64,000 nucleotides of DNA, from positions 62,001-126,000 of the forward strand of contig NZ_QFFY01000002.1 in the NCBI RefSeq assembly GCF_003131205.1, given 5' to 3'. The position numbers and the translations under genes were made by a program. The notes under the pieces are model-generated. The model had not been told where the DNA came from. It ran no database searches and was given only the letters and a program-made list of their open reading frames with translations. This document shows, piece after piece, positions 18,566-26,621 of this stretch (its first letter is position 1; every line of letters starts with the position of its first letter). The stretch is from Occallatibacter savannae (GTDB taxonomy: Bacteria; Acidobacteriota; Terriglobia; Terriglobales; Acidobacteriaceae).

Positions 18566-20881
18566 CTAAAACCGATTATCCCAGCGGACCAAAACCGATC
18601 GTTGGGGTGCGATGGCGTTGCCGGAGAACAGCCCTCCAAAATCCAGAACGTTAAGCCTGTTGTTTAGGTCTTCAGCATCGATGTGCAGATTGGACTGGAA
18701 ATGGCCGTGATGATAAATCTCTGCACTTAATGAGGTGCTCAGTGCGAACTGGGGCAGAATGCGACCGCGTGAGAAGTTGAGACGACTGATGACTTCTGGT
18801 CCATATTGTGCCAGTGCTTCATCGCGAGTGCCGCCGTACTCGAATGGCAAACCGGAGCCGAAGCTTGCTCCTGCAGCAAGTCGCAAACGCGAGGTGACTC
18901 GCGATTCCCAGCGCGTGGCCACCGTGTTTCGCTGGTCCTGGGTGGCTGGAAAATGACCGGTGAGCTCGGAGGCGGCGTTCTGCGCATCTTGCCCCAGAAA
19001 CAACCCTCCTGTCACAGGGAACCATTCCATGGCGACCATATAGGAATAACTCACGAATCCGCTCAGAGGACCCGCTGAAATCACCTGGAGCTTCCCATCG
19101 GCTCCGTACACTATGCTCCGATCGAAAGCGATCGGATAGCTGATACCAGTATTGAGAAGCTGATCGTCATCCGCTGCATTGCGCGCCTCTCTCCGGTACG
19201 TTGCGAGATCAAGACGTATGCGATTCAAGAACCCCTTGGTTAGCCCAGCTTCGTAATCATCGCCGGTGGAGGGCTGAACTGGCAGCCTCAGAAATTCATC
19301 GTTGATGGAACTGATGGCCGAAGAACCCGAGAGCAGAATATTGTCAAATGAGGGAGTTTGAAAAAGGCGATCGTACGACGCGTGAAGCACGAGGTTCTGT
19401 CCGGGGAAAGCGCGTCCTATGGTGATCCGAGGACTAAGAGCGTGCCTATTGAGAAGGAGCTGGTAATGATCCCAGCGCAGGCCCAGGCTGGCGTTCCAAT
19501 TCCTCAGTCGTGCAAGGTCTTCGATAAAAGCGGATTGTTCGAGATCGGGTCTTCTGTCGTTAAAAGCCAGTTCTAGTTTCGTGCCTGGGTCAAACTGTTC
19601 GGGGTTCGTGATCGAATAGTGGAAGTTCTCGAGTAGAAACGATGCATCGGATTCCAGACCGGCTTTAAGCTCGTGGTGTCCATGGTGAACAGAGTACGTT
19701 CCTTTGAAGTATCCTTCGGTGAACTTGTTGTCTATAAACGCCGCGATTGGAGTGGGGTTGAGGTTGGACTCTAGCCTTTCTGAGTTACTCCGCAGCATTC
19801 CAGACAAGAGGATCAGGCTATCGGGAGATACAAGGTGTTGAAAATGGGCTGATCCGAGGGTCTCGAAATCTCCACCGTTCTGCACTTGGCCCGCCTGCTG
19901 CTGTATGAGCTCATTCGGGATGCGATAACGCGAGAGCTCGCGGCGAACACTGATCTCCAGCCGATCTTTCCCATTGAGATCGCGTTCGTAGCTTGCAGCA
20001 AAATCTGCGCTTGTACCCGTGTTGTTAAAGTTCTGAGGCACAACCGGGTTAAGGTAATGGTCCGTATGCGAACCGGATGCCGAGACGGAGACGGAGTCGT
20101 GTGCCCGTGTCTCCTGCAGCCTTGCGTAGCCCGACAGCGTATCGTAGCTTCCGCCCGACAATACGAACTCGCCGTGTGGCCCTGGATCTGTCTGGCGACG
20201 TGTGTTTAGTTCCACCACACCGCCCATCTTCCTACCGTATTCCGCCGGAAAACCTGCCGTGTAGACGCTGATCGACTCCAGATCATCGGCCCCGATCTCA
20301 GGTCCGAAACTGGGTGATCGGTTGTCAGTCAAAGGAATGCCATCGATCACGAACTGTGTCTGATATTCCGATCCGCGCGGATGGAGAACGGCGTTGCCTT
20401 CGTAGAGCCAACCCGGTTGAGACACCACAAGATCCTGGACAGATCTACCAGGTAATGAGGAGAGCCTCTGTTGGATCTGCTCAGACCCAATCGGGCTGCT
20501 ACCCGAAGTGGAATGAAGATCAATTAGCGTGTTCTGTTCTCTGACCGTGACTTCGCTCTTAACGCCTTCTAGAGACAGCTGCACTCGCCGTACGTCAGGG
20601 ACGGTTGAATGAACGTCGATGCTCGTCTGGTATGAGGCGAACCCGCTCCGTTCGACGGATACCACGTATGTACCAAAGGGTACGTTCGCAAACGTCAGAT
20701 GTCCGGCAACGTCCGTCTCGCGAGACTCATAAAAGCGAGTGGACTGCGAAACCAATTGGATCTTACAGCGGAGCCCAGCCCCAGAGGGGTCGGAGACGGT
20801 AAACCGCAATTCACCGCGGTTTGCCTGGCCCCGTACTGCCATGGACACAAACAATAAGAACAGGGAGAAGAGTGACTTCAC
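18566..20881 (-). CDS. TonB-dependent receptor with N-terminal carboxypeptidase-regulatory domain
   Basis: A 771-residue outer-membrane transporter. It has a signal peptide (MKSLFSLFLLFVSMAVRGQA), a carboxypeptidase-regulatory-like domain (~24-110), a plug domain with a secretin/TonB-type segment (about 115-230: QLVVSQPG-like core, VIDGIPLTDN, AGFPAEYGRKMGG) and a C-terminal barrel ending WDNRF. It is smaller than the Oar-like receptors of the window and nearer to classical siderophore or cobalamin receptor size. The start is a GTG. The gene is divergent from the secreted beta-propeller at 21105 across a 223-nt shared upstream region, so the two may be co-regulated. Part of its 3' half recurs as a fragment near 58.5 kb. 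Confidence 0.88.
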   Translation of the reverse strand: MKSLFSLFLLFVSMAVRGQANRGELRFTVSDPSGAGLRCKIQLVSQSTRFYESRETDVAGHLTFANVPFGTYVVSVERSGFASYQTSIDVHSTVPDVRRVQLSLEGVKSEVTVREQNTLIDLHSTSGSSPIGSEQIQQRLSSLPGRSVQDLVVSQPGWLYEGNAVLHPRGSEYQTQFVIDGIPLTDNRSPSFGPEIGADDLESISVYTAGFPAEYGRKMGGVVELNTRRQTDPGPHGEFVLSGGSYDTLSGYARLQETRAHDSVSVSASGSHTDHYLNPVVPQNFNNTGTSADFAASYERDLNGKDRLEISVRRELSRYRIPNELIQQQAGQVQNGGDFETLGSAHFQHLVSPDSLILLSGMLRSNSERLESNLNPTPIAAFIDNKFTEGYFKGTYSVHHGHHELKAGLESDASFLLENFHYSITNPEQFDPGTKLELAFNDRRPDLEQSAFIEDLARLRNWNASLGLRWDHYQLLLNRHALSPRITIGRAFPGQNLVLHASYDRLFQTPSFDNILLSGSSAISSINDEFLRLPVQPSTGDDYEAGLTKGFLNRIRLDLATYRREARNAADDDQLLNTGISYPIAFDRSIVYGADGKLQVISAGPLSGFVSYSYMVAMEWFPVTGGLFLGQDAQNAASELTGHFPATQDQRNTVATRWESRVTSRLRLAAGASFGSGLPFEYGGTRDEALAQYGPEVISRLNFSRGRILPQFALSTSLSAEIYHHGHFQSNLHIDAEDLNNRLNVLDFGGLFSGNAIAPQRSVLVRWDNRF

Positions 20882-21104
20882 TCTTCAGTTCTACCTCAAT
20901 AGGTTAGGTGCTGTGCGAGCAGTCAGGAGCTGTCCTAGGCGATAGCTGGAGTATCACCGGCAACTCGGAACCTAACGGATTTTGGTTCGGAGTTGGTGAC
21001 AAAAATTTCAGATCCATTCTTTCGGCCTCACCAAGTATCTCAGGCAAGCTTAAGGCCGCTGCCTGTAACATTGGCTGATCGCAGTTGCAGGGAGGTACGC
21101 ATCC

Positions 21105-22169
21105 ATGAGGACCGATCGGTTTCCCCACCAGCTACGTTTGATTGCCGTATTGATCATTGCTGTCTTCCTTGCTTCTTCCGAAATCCGGGCTCAGAATTCC
21201 TCCGATGGTCCATATCATCTGATTAAAAGAGTCGCCCTTGGAGGCGAAGGAGGATGGGACTACTTCACAGTGGATCCAGGGACGCACCACATTTTCATTG
21301 GTCGAGGTGGCTACGTCATGATGCTCGACTCCGATGGAGGCGTGATTGGAAAGCTCGACGTGGGCAAGGTGAACGAAGCGCATGCGGTCGCGCTGGCGCC
21401 CGATCTTCATCGTGCGTTTACCAGCAATGGAGGCGGCAGTTCAGTAACGATCTTCGATCCGGTGGCTCTGAAAGTGATTGGTGACGTAAAAATCCCGAAC
21501 AGGGATACAGATGACATAGAATACGATCCGATTTCGAAGCGGGTGTTCACCTTCAATGGCGGCAAAGGAAACGACGCCACCGCGATCGACGCTTTGAAGG
21601 GCGTGGTAGTGGGAGAAGTACCGCTCGGAGGCAAGCCAGAGACTGCTCAGGCAGACGGCCAGGGCCACATTTACGTGAACATCGAAGACAAGAGTGAGTT
21701 GCGCAAAATCGACGCCAAAACTTTGCAAGTCATGCATAGTTGGTCTTTGGCGCCCTGCAAAAACCCTTCCGGTCAGGCGATTGATACAGCCCATTCGCTT
21801 CTCATCATTGGCTGCCACAATGGGCTGATGGAGTTTTGGAATTATGCTACTGGTAAAGTAGCCGGAACTGTTCCGATCGGCAAGGGAGTCGACGCTAATC
21901 GCTTTGACCCTGGGACGGGACTTGCCTTTGCTTCCTTAGGTGACGGAACGATCACCGTCGCGCATGAAGACGCACCAAACAAGTTCACCGTAGTGCAAAC
22001 GATCTCGACGATGAAAGGTGCACGAACTATGGCGCTCGACATCGCTAATCACAAAGTCTATACCGTAAGCGCCGAGTTCGGGCCTCCACCCGCTCCTACC
22101 CCAAAGAATCCTCATCCCTGGCCCGAGATAAAACCCGGTACTTTCACGCTCATGGTCTATGGGCAGTAA
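21105..22169 (+). CDS. Secreted YncE-like beta-propeller protein
   Basis: After a signal peptide (cleavage near SSEIRAQ) the remaining ~325 residues form repeated beta-propeller blades with YncE/NHL-like motifs such as GGWDYFTVDP, HIFIGRGGYVMMLD, AVALAPD and TSNGGGSSVTIFD. Such proteins are periplasmic or secreted and usually bind ligands rather than catalyse; similar propellers accompany PQQ- or metal-related functions. A strong ribosome site (GGGAGG) precedes the ATG. It is divergent from the TonB receptor at 18566, and its leader region is partly duplicated at 17.7 kb on the other side of that receptor. The ligand is unknown. Confidence 0.85.
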   Translation: MRTDRFPHQLRLIAVLIIAVFLASSEIRAQNSSDGPYHLIKRVALGGEGGWDYFTVDPGTHHIFIGRGGYVMMLDSDGGVIGKLDVGKVNEAHAVALAPDLHRAFTSNGGGSSVTIFDPVALKVIGDVKIPNRDTDDIEYDPISKRVFTFNGGKGNDATAIDALKGVVVGEVPLGGKPETAQADGQGHIYVNIEDKSELRKIDAKTLQVMHSWSLAPCKNPSGQAIDTAHSLLIIGCHNGLMEFWNYATGKVAGTVPIGKGVDANRFDPGTGLAFASLGDGTITVAHEDAPNKFTVVQTISTMKGARTMALDIANHKVYTVSAEFGPPPAPTPKNPHPWPEIKPGTFTLMVYGQ

Positions 22170-22430
22170 GCTGTTGTTGCTTCTAGTGGGCCCGGAGCGT
22201 CCAAGGTCCTTTCTGGCTCCAATGCTGTTCTATTCGCACTCGGGTTCTCAGCTCTGGCGGGACGAGAGCATCTTCCCCAAGAAGAAGGAGCCTTGGTACC
22301 AGCCTGACTCGGCTGATTCCAATCCGGTTCAAGCAGTTCCATGTCTCAGAGAGTGGCCGAATCCGGCCCACCGGATCAAGACTGTGTAAGCCATCTCGAC
22401 GCGTCTTTGCTGTTCGAGCTCGAAAACGCG
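22170..22430. repeat. 3' flank of a duplicated module (first copy)
   Basis: From about 22351 (GAGTGGCCGAATCCGGCCCA) the sequence matches 48551 onward and continues into the small membrane protein gene, so the duplicated unit includes ~80 nt beyond the stop codon. Bases 22170-22350 show no gene. Confidence 0.6.
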
Positions 22431-22455
22431 CGAGGTCGTTATGGTTCCGACCTCG
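22431..22455 (-). terminator. Hairpin overlapping the stop of the small membrane protein gene
   Basis: On the minus strand CGAGGTCG, a 9-nt loop and CGACCTCG form an 8-bp stem, followed by CGCGTTTTC. It overlaps the stop codon. The second copy near 48.64 kb keeps the stem with one mismatch. The short T run makes it a weak terminator candidate. Confidence 0.4.
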
Positions 22456-22642
22456 ACTGTCCCGCCTTGGTGTAGCCAGGTCTCTCTGGCTTATCGTCAA
22501 CCAACTTGGGTGGCCAAATCATCTGTTGTCCGCATAAGCGCAGCAATCCCCGAACGGCTAGTTGCGTAAGTGCAAAGAGCGCTCCAAACGCAGCCAACAC
22601 CGGCAACGCCACGGCACCCGCCAGTCGATCGCCCTTGCCCAT
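22439..22642 (-). CDS. Small membrane protein, copy 1 of a duplicated family
   Basis: Sixty-seven residues: a basic N-terminus (MGKGDRLAG), one or two closely spaced hydrophobic segments (VALPVLAAFGALFALTQLAVRGLL) and a cytoplasmic tail with IWPP and DDKPERPGY. A second copy at 48640-48843 differs at 11 of 67 positions, mostly conservative (Q/R, A/V, L/V), while the tail IWPPxLVDDKPERPGYTK is nearly unchanged. That pattern supports translation and selection on the protein. Unknown function; I do not recognise the family. Confidence 0.65.
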   Translation of the reverse strand: MGKGDRLAGAVALPVLAAFGALFALTQLAVRGLLRLCGQQMIWPPKLVDDKPERPGYTKAGQSRSEP

Positions 22643-22826
22643 AATCTACTCAGATGCTGGCCATCGCAATTCCGCGCAGTGTTGTAGGGATCAATGCTCT
22701 CAAACCCTCATAGGCCTTTTGGGCCGCTCAGAGCCTGGTGTTTGCCTTTCGAAATTGTTCCCTCAGAGATGTTGATGGACTCCTCCAATATCGTCGCTTC
22801 GATTGCCACTTCCGAGGTACTCGGCC

Positions 22827-23030
22827 ATGGATCCGCTGTCCATGCTGCCACCGTCGAGCGACGATTCTGTACGGCGCAACCTATTTCGCCTGCCGTCGTT
22901 GTCTCGTCTCTCCTATGAGTCGCAGCGGGAGCGTCCCTACTTGAGAGCACTGAGCAAGGCGCAAGCGATCCACCAGAAACTAGGCGGAACGGGTTGTACT
23001 GTGATCCCTTTTCCAAGCCCAAAGGAATGA
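22827..23030 (+). CDS. Hypothetical small protein
   Basis: Sixty-seven residues from an ATG preceded by GAGG about 9 nt upstream. The C-terminal part (YLRALSKAQAIHQKLGGTGCTVIPFP) is protein-like with a predicted helix, whereas the N-terminal part is Ser/Arg-rich. It is divergent from the small membrane protein at 22439. No homology is recognised and it may be spurious. Confidence 0.3.
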   Translation: MDPLSMLPPSSDDSVRRNLFRLPSLSRLSYESQRERPYLRALSKAQAIHQKLGGTGCTVIPFPSPKE

Positions 23031-23160
23031 TTCCGTGCTGTGCAGTTCGTCTGAATCCGGTTGGCGTTCGGGTTGAAGGGCTGGACCGGTAGCCACCGAG
23101 GTTGAGGCTGAGCGCCAAGAGGGATGGAAGCAAGATGTACTACCTGCCAAGAGACTTCCT

Positions 23161-23235
23161 ATGGGCGAACGGTGGATATATGAGATCAAACTTGATCGCT
23201 TGCGCGTAGAAGCGGTTCGCACAGAGGGTCCATAA
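23161..23235 (+). pseudogene. DNA ligase fragment around motif I
   Basis: A 24-codon open stretch (ATG 23161, stop TAA) contains WIYEIKLDRLRVEAVRT, which matches WTYEIKLDGFRVEAVRT at residues 23-39 of the LigD-type ligase at 32257. The motif-I glycine (KLDG) has become arginine. Similarity covers about 70 bases only, so this is a gene fragment. Confidence 0.7.
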
Positions 23236-23289
23236 CGCCTTCCAGGTGCAGGATGCGACTTTCCAGTCGTGCAAGGGGTCATTAACTGC

Positions 23290-23538
23290 TTATTGGATGG
23301 AATCATTCAACCGGATCTTCACTTCCTTGCCATCGCGGAGCGTGTCTAAGATCTGGGTCTGATACTCAACGCACAGCGGGGGTGCGAAGGAAGCGAGTAC
23401 CTTTTCCGGCGTGCTGTAGATGCCGGGCGTGGTCCACAAGTTCGGTTTCTTTCCATATACAAGGAGCCTGTACATGAACGGTTCAGCTGCCAAGCGGCGA
23501 ATCGGAGTGATCGTGACATCCTGATACATTTCTTCCAT
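23290..23538 (-). CDS. Hypothetical 82-residue protein
   Basis: Starts at an ATG preceded by GGGAGGG at ideal spacing; a longer in-frame start at 23577 lacks such a site. The sequence (MEEMYQDVTITPIRRLAAEPF, then YRLLVYGKKPNLWTTPGIYSTPEKVL) is compact, soluble and protein-like with mixed alpha/beta character. No signal peptide, membrane segment or known motif. It stands alone in a gene-poor stretch. Confidence 0.5.
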   Translation of the reverse strand: MEEMYQDVTITPIRRLAAEPFMYRLLVYGKKPNLWTTPGIYSTPEKVLASFAPPLCVEYQTQILDTLRDGKEVKIRLNDSIQ

Positions 23539-23870
23539 CGTTCCCTCCCAGGGAATTCGACTAACGACACATCTCATCGGTTTGAAGCTAATGTGGCGGG
23601 AGAAACGTATACATGAACCGAAACTACCCTCACGAAGTAACCGTTCCGCTGATTACAGAAGTAGGACGTGGCACTTCGAAGAGCCTGCATGAACGCGAAG
23701 AGCCGCAGGCCAGTCGAATCAGTACATTTGTGAAACCCTTAGGGCAAGATTTTGACCTAAAACGTTAAACCAACTTCGGTAAGCAACCTGCGGTTAGCGT
23801 ATGGCGATTGCATTCACGCCCGAGCGGAGCTATACCTCAAAGCATTGAGCCACGCTGGAGGTACGTTGAT
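23539..23870. other. Intergenic region with a leader shared with 26.0-26.16 kb
   Basis: Bases ~23785-23870 resemble those upstream of the small Cys protein at 26160: both contain AATGGCGAT/TATGGCGAT, a GAGCTATAC block and a GAGG-type ribosome site before ATGGCA. It appears to be a duplicated promoter/leader region. Confidence 0.45.
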
Positions 23871-24089
23871 ATGGCAGGCAGCATAAAGCTCTCATCGCCA
23901 CAATCAGGACGGCACGATTGATTCAATCTGCCACCAATGTTTCGTCACAGTCGCAAGCATGCGCGGCGAAGCTGATCTTGGGCGCAAAGAGCGGCTGCAC
24001 TCTTGCAATCCGAGCATCATTGAGTGGTATCGAAGCCTGTCCGACGCGACGATGAGCCTACAACGGAGTCATGCAGTCTGGGGTGACTG
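23871..24089 (+). pseudogene. Small Cys-rich (zinc-binding-like) protein, copy A, out of frame with its start
   Basis: From 23893 the frame reads HRHNQDGTIDSICHQCFVTVAS, followed by HSC, the hallmark of a small Cx2C...HxC protein also present at 26160 and near 58.9 kb. The only ATG with a good ribosome site (GGAGG, ATG 23871) is in a different frame, 22 nt upstream of the first motif codon (+1). The motif frame itself has a TAA at 23884 and no start. Either one base was lost or gained near the 5' end, or frame change is needed. Confidence 0.6.
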
Positions 24090-24428
24090 ATCGCCACCCT
24101 CGAAGCGACGCCCGTTTCTGGCCCGCCATGGGCCTTGATCCAGGTTCGGGAGCGGCACCTCGTGGTGGTTTGCTTGCTCGCTTCCTGCCGTGCGGAACGG
24201 CAAGGGTGGGAGGACCTAACCCGATCACCGCCGCTCAATCTGCGCCCGCGTCCAGGTCGCTCTCGCCAAACAGCGCGCGAAGTTCCCTGTCCACCGGTGC
24301 GCCAGCCCATGCTGGGCGCCAGGCTGGCGTGACCCAGCTTTTCATCTCTGGTGCGACTTGAACAAATTTCATCGCGAGTCCAGGCTAACGACGCGCATAC
24401 TAGCTCCAGCCTCCTCCCCCCAGTTGGC

Positions 24429-24617
24429 ATGCAAGATCTGGAAAAACACATCCTGCACCTCCAAGGCTTGCTGGAGCAGCTGCAACAGCAGCTCCCGGCA
24501 GTCGGCCGCAGCATCAGCGAGCGCGACTCGCTCGAGCGTCAGCGCCACGTGATCAAGCTCGCGCTTTCCTACTGCCGAGCAGCCCTCGACCTAGAGAAGC
24601 GGCTCGCGGATCTATAA
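24429..24617 (+). CDS. Small coiled-coil protein, hypothetical
   Basis: Sixty-two residues that are almost entirely helical (MQDLEKHILHLQGLLEQLQQQL, then VIKLALSYCRAALDLEKRLADL) with leucine heptads, so a helical hairpin or coiled coil. An upstream in-frame start at 24351 gives a non-protein-like extension. The ribosome site is weak. No family recognised. Confidence 0.4.
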   Translation: MQDLEKHILHLQGLLEQLQQQLPAVGRSISERDSLERQRHVIKLALSYCRAALDLEKRLADL

Positions 24618-24908
24618 GATTGCTGGTGCGGGACCGATCGTCAATGGCGCCGACTGCGCCATGCCAATGCGAATCGCCGAGTTTGAAGCTATGTAGTCTT
24701 TTGCCTACTGCACCGCTCTGCGACCCCGATCCCGCCCGCCGGTAAAACACCTTAAGGTTAGATTAAGGAGCGTTGCCGAGAATCCGACCGAGGATTCGAT
24801 CCTTTCCGACGCCAGATTCAACTTAGCTGTCGCCAGATGGCCTGCAATTCCGCTTGATTCCCTCCGGTACGTTGCCGTGGCAAGTTCCACAAATCGAGAG
24901 GAAGAGCT
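24618..24908. other. Upstream region of the phosphoesterase gene
   Basis: No coding frame recognised; presumably holds the promoter of the gene at 24909. Confidence 0.4.
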
Positions 24909-25901
24909 ATGCTTTCGGTTCCTCGTTTCCCGACTTTTCTGACCTTCGTTGTTGCGATCTGTGTGTGTAGCACCGCGATCGCTCAGCAAAGCAAGATGGC
25001 TCAACTCGAGCCAGACACCACAACGACGCTGCACCACGTCAAGACCGTCTTCTTGATAGTCATGGAGAATCACAACTGGACTGGTGCAAGCGCTGGGAAC
25101 ATCAAGAACAATCCGGAAGCGCCGTATATCAACTACACTCTTCTCCCGATGTCGTCGTACGCGAACAATTACAAGAATCCGGCGGGAACACACCCTAGCC
25201 TGCCCGATTATCTGTGGCTTGAGGCCGGTACGAACTTCGGTGTCTACGATGATCAGCCTCCGTCCGCACATAAGCTAACGACCAGCAATCACCTAGTAAA
25301 ACTGCTTGAAAATGCCGGAATTTCTTGGCGATCGTACGACGAGGACATCAGCGGCACGAACTGCCCGCTGACAAATCAGGGCTCGAAAGACTCTAACGGA
25401 AACCAGCTTTACCAAGTTCACCATGATCCATTCGTCTATTTTGATGATCAGACCAACAATGGCGCCAGCACGTCCGAAACTTGCATGGCGCACATTCGGC
25501 CGTTTTCGCAACTCGCCCGTGATCTCACGTCGAATACGGTGGCTCGTTACAATTTCATTACCCCAAACGATTGCGATGACATGCATGATAATTGCGGCGG
25601 GAGCGCGATTGCGCATGGAGACGAGTGGCTAAAGAAAGTAGTCCCGATGATCCTCGATTCCACGGCATATCGCAGCGGCGGAGTTCTATTCATCACTTGG
25701 GACGAAGCAGCGCAAGGCGATGGGCCTATTCCGATGATCGTGCTTTCGCCCTATGCGAAAGGAAATCATTACTCCAACTCAACGTACTATAACCACGGTT
25801 CCACATTGCGCACTGTCCAGGAGATCTTCGGTGTGTACCCGTTGATCAGGGATGCTGGAACCGAGATTGATTTGCGTGCAATGTTCTCGGTCTTCCCCTG
25901 A
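24909..25901 (+). CDS. Secreted phosphoesterase-family protein (AcpA / phospholipase C-like)
   Basis: Members of this family (PF04185) are secreted acid phosphatases or phospholipases C acting on phosphomonoesters and phospholipids. A signal peptide (cleavage near STAIAQQ) precedes the signature VFLIVMENHNW at about 48-57, where E53/N54 are the expected metal-binding residues. Further family motifs are THPSLPDYLWLEAG, FSQLARD, the NDMHD-like DCDDMHDNC, FITWDE and PMIVLSPYAKG. Length (330 aa) is at the short, AcpA-like end. A good ribosome site (AGAGGAAG) precedes the ATG. No operon partner is visible. Confidence 0.88.
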   Translation: MLSVPRFPTFLTFVVAICVCSTAIAQQSKMAQLEPDTTTTLHHVKTVFLIVMENHNWTGASAGNIKNNPEAPYINYTLLPMSSYANNYKNPAGTHPSLPDYLWLEAGTNFGVYDDQPPSAHKLTTSNHLVKLLENAGISWRSYDEDISGTNCPLTNQGSKDSNGNQLYQVHHDPFVYFDDQTNNGASTSETCMAHIRPFSQLARDLTSNTVARYNFITPNDCDDMHDNCGGSAIAHGDEWLKKVVPMILDSTAYRSGGVLFITWDEAAQGDGPIPMIVLSPYAKGNHYSNSTYYNHGSTLRTVQEIFGVYPLIRDAGTEIDLRAMFSVFP

Positions 25902-26159
25902 GCCCTAATCTTCGCAGATCGCACATTGGCCAGGCCTTGGAGCCCACTCTCTTCATGCGCCTCTACGCCTAAAGACCACTACGTACCCAATCTCATATCC
26001 GCTCGAAGCCAGAGTGCCGTAGGAGCGTCTAGCGAAGTTGGTCGCACGGTAACCTGCGGTCGGTTACAGAGTAAGCGAGACACAGTTACCGAATGGCGAT
26101 GCAATCAGCGGCCCGGTAGAGCTATACGTCAGGGTAGTAAGGGGTGTCTGAGGACCGTG

Positions 26160-26339
26160 ATGGCAATTATGAAGAAGTTCTCTCATCGCTTGAACCTCGA
26201 CGGCAGCATCGATTCAATCTGCCACGGGTGTTTCGCAACCGTTGCGACCGAATTGCGTCAATTCAGTCTACATAGAAAAGAGCGCGGCCACAGTTGCGTA
26301 AAGGCGCTAGTCTCCTGGTACCATTCGCCACCTAGTTAA
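26160..26339 (+). CDS. Small Cys-rich (zinc-binding-like) protein, copy B, intact
   Basis: Fifty-nine residues starting MAIMKKFSHRLNLDGSID, then SICHGCFATVAT and HSC. The Cx2C pair and the later HxC could bind one zinc ion. This is the only one of three copies in the window whose motif frame connects to an ATG with a ribosome site (GAGG 6 nt upstream). Short proteins with the DG-[ST]-x-DSICxxC[FY] pattern are, from memory, common in Acidobacteria and have no assigned function. Confidence 0.65.
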   Translation: MAIMKKFSHRLNLDGSIDSICHGCFATVATELRQFSLHRKERGHSCVKALVSWYHSPPS

Positions 26340-26621
26340 AAACGGGAACTGCACGGTGCTTCACTCGATACGGCTGCGCCCGACAGATTGTGACTGTCAG
26401 AGAGTTCTTCCATTTGTGATTGGCACCGGCACCTGAGGGAGTCGCCCTCCAAAAACTCCTCTCGCGAAGTACCTGGGCGGCGACGCAGCCGATGGCGGCG
26501 CACAATTTCTCGACCTCGATTGGTGATCTCCGTAGACCGCCTACAGCTATAAGCGACCGAATCCAATCCTGAGAACCCGCCCTGAAGCAAAATTCTTTGT
26601 CGTTCACCAATAGAAGGCGCC

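Noticed and set aside
24017..24514. Minus-strand 165-codon open frame
   Set aside because: Ser/Arg/Cys-rich composition and overlap with the more plausible coiled-coil gene and Cys-rich remnant suggest chance openness.
26332..26610. Minus-strand frame with DWIR, possibly a third tRNA fragment
   Set aside because: Only about 11 bases (CGAATCCAATC) match the T-arm region; the flanks do not align with the other copies.
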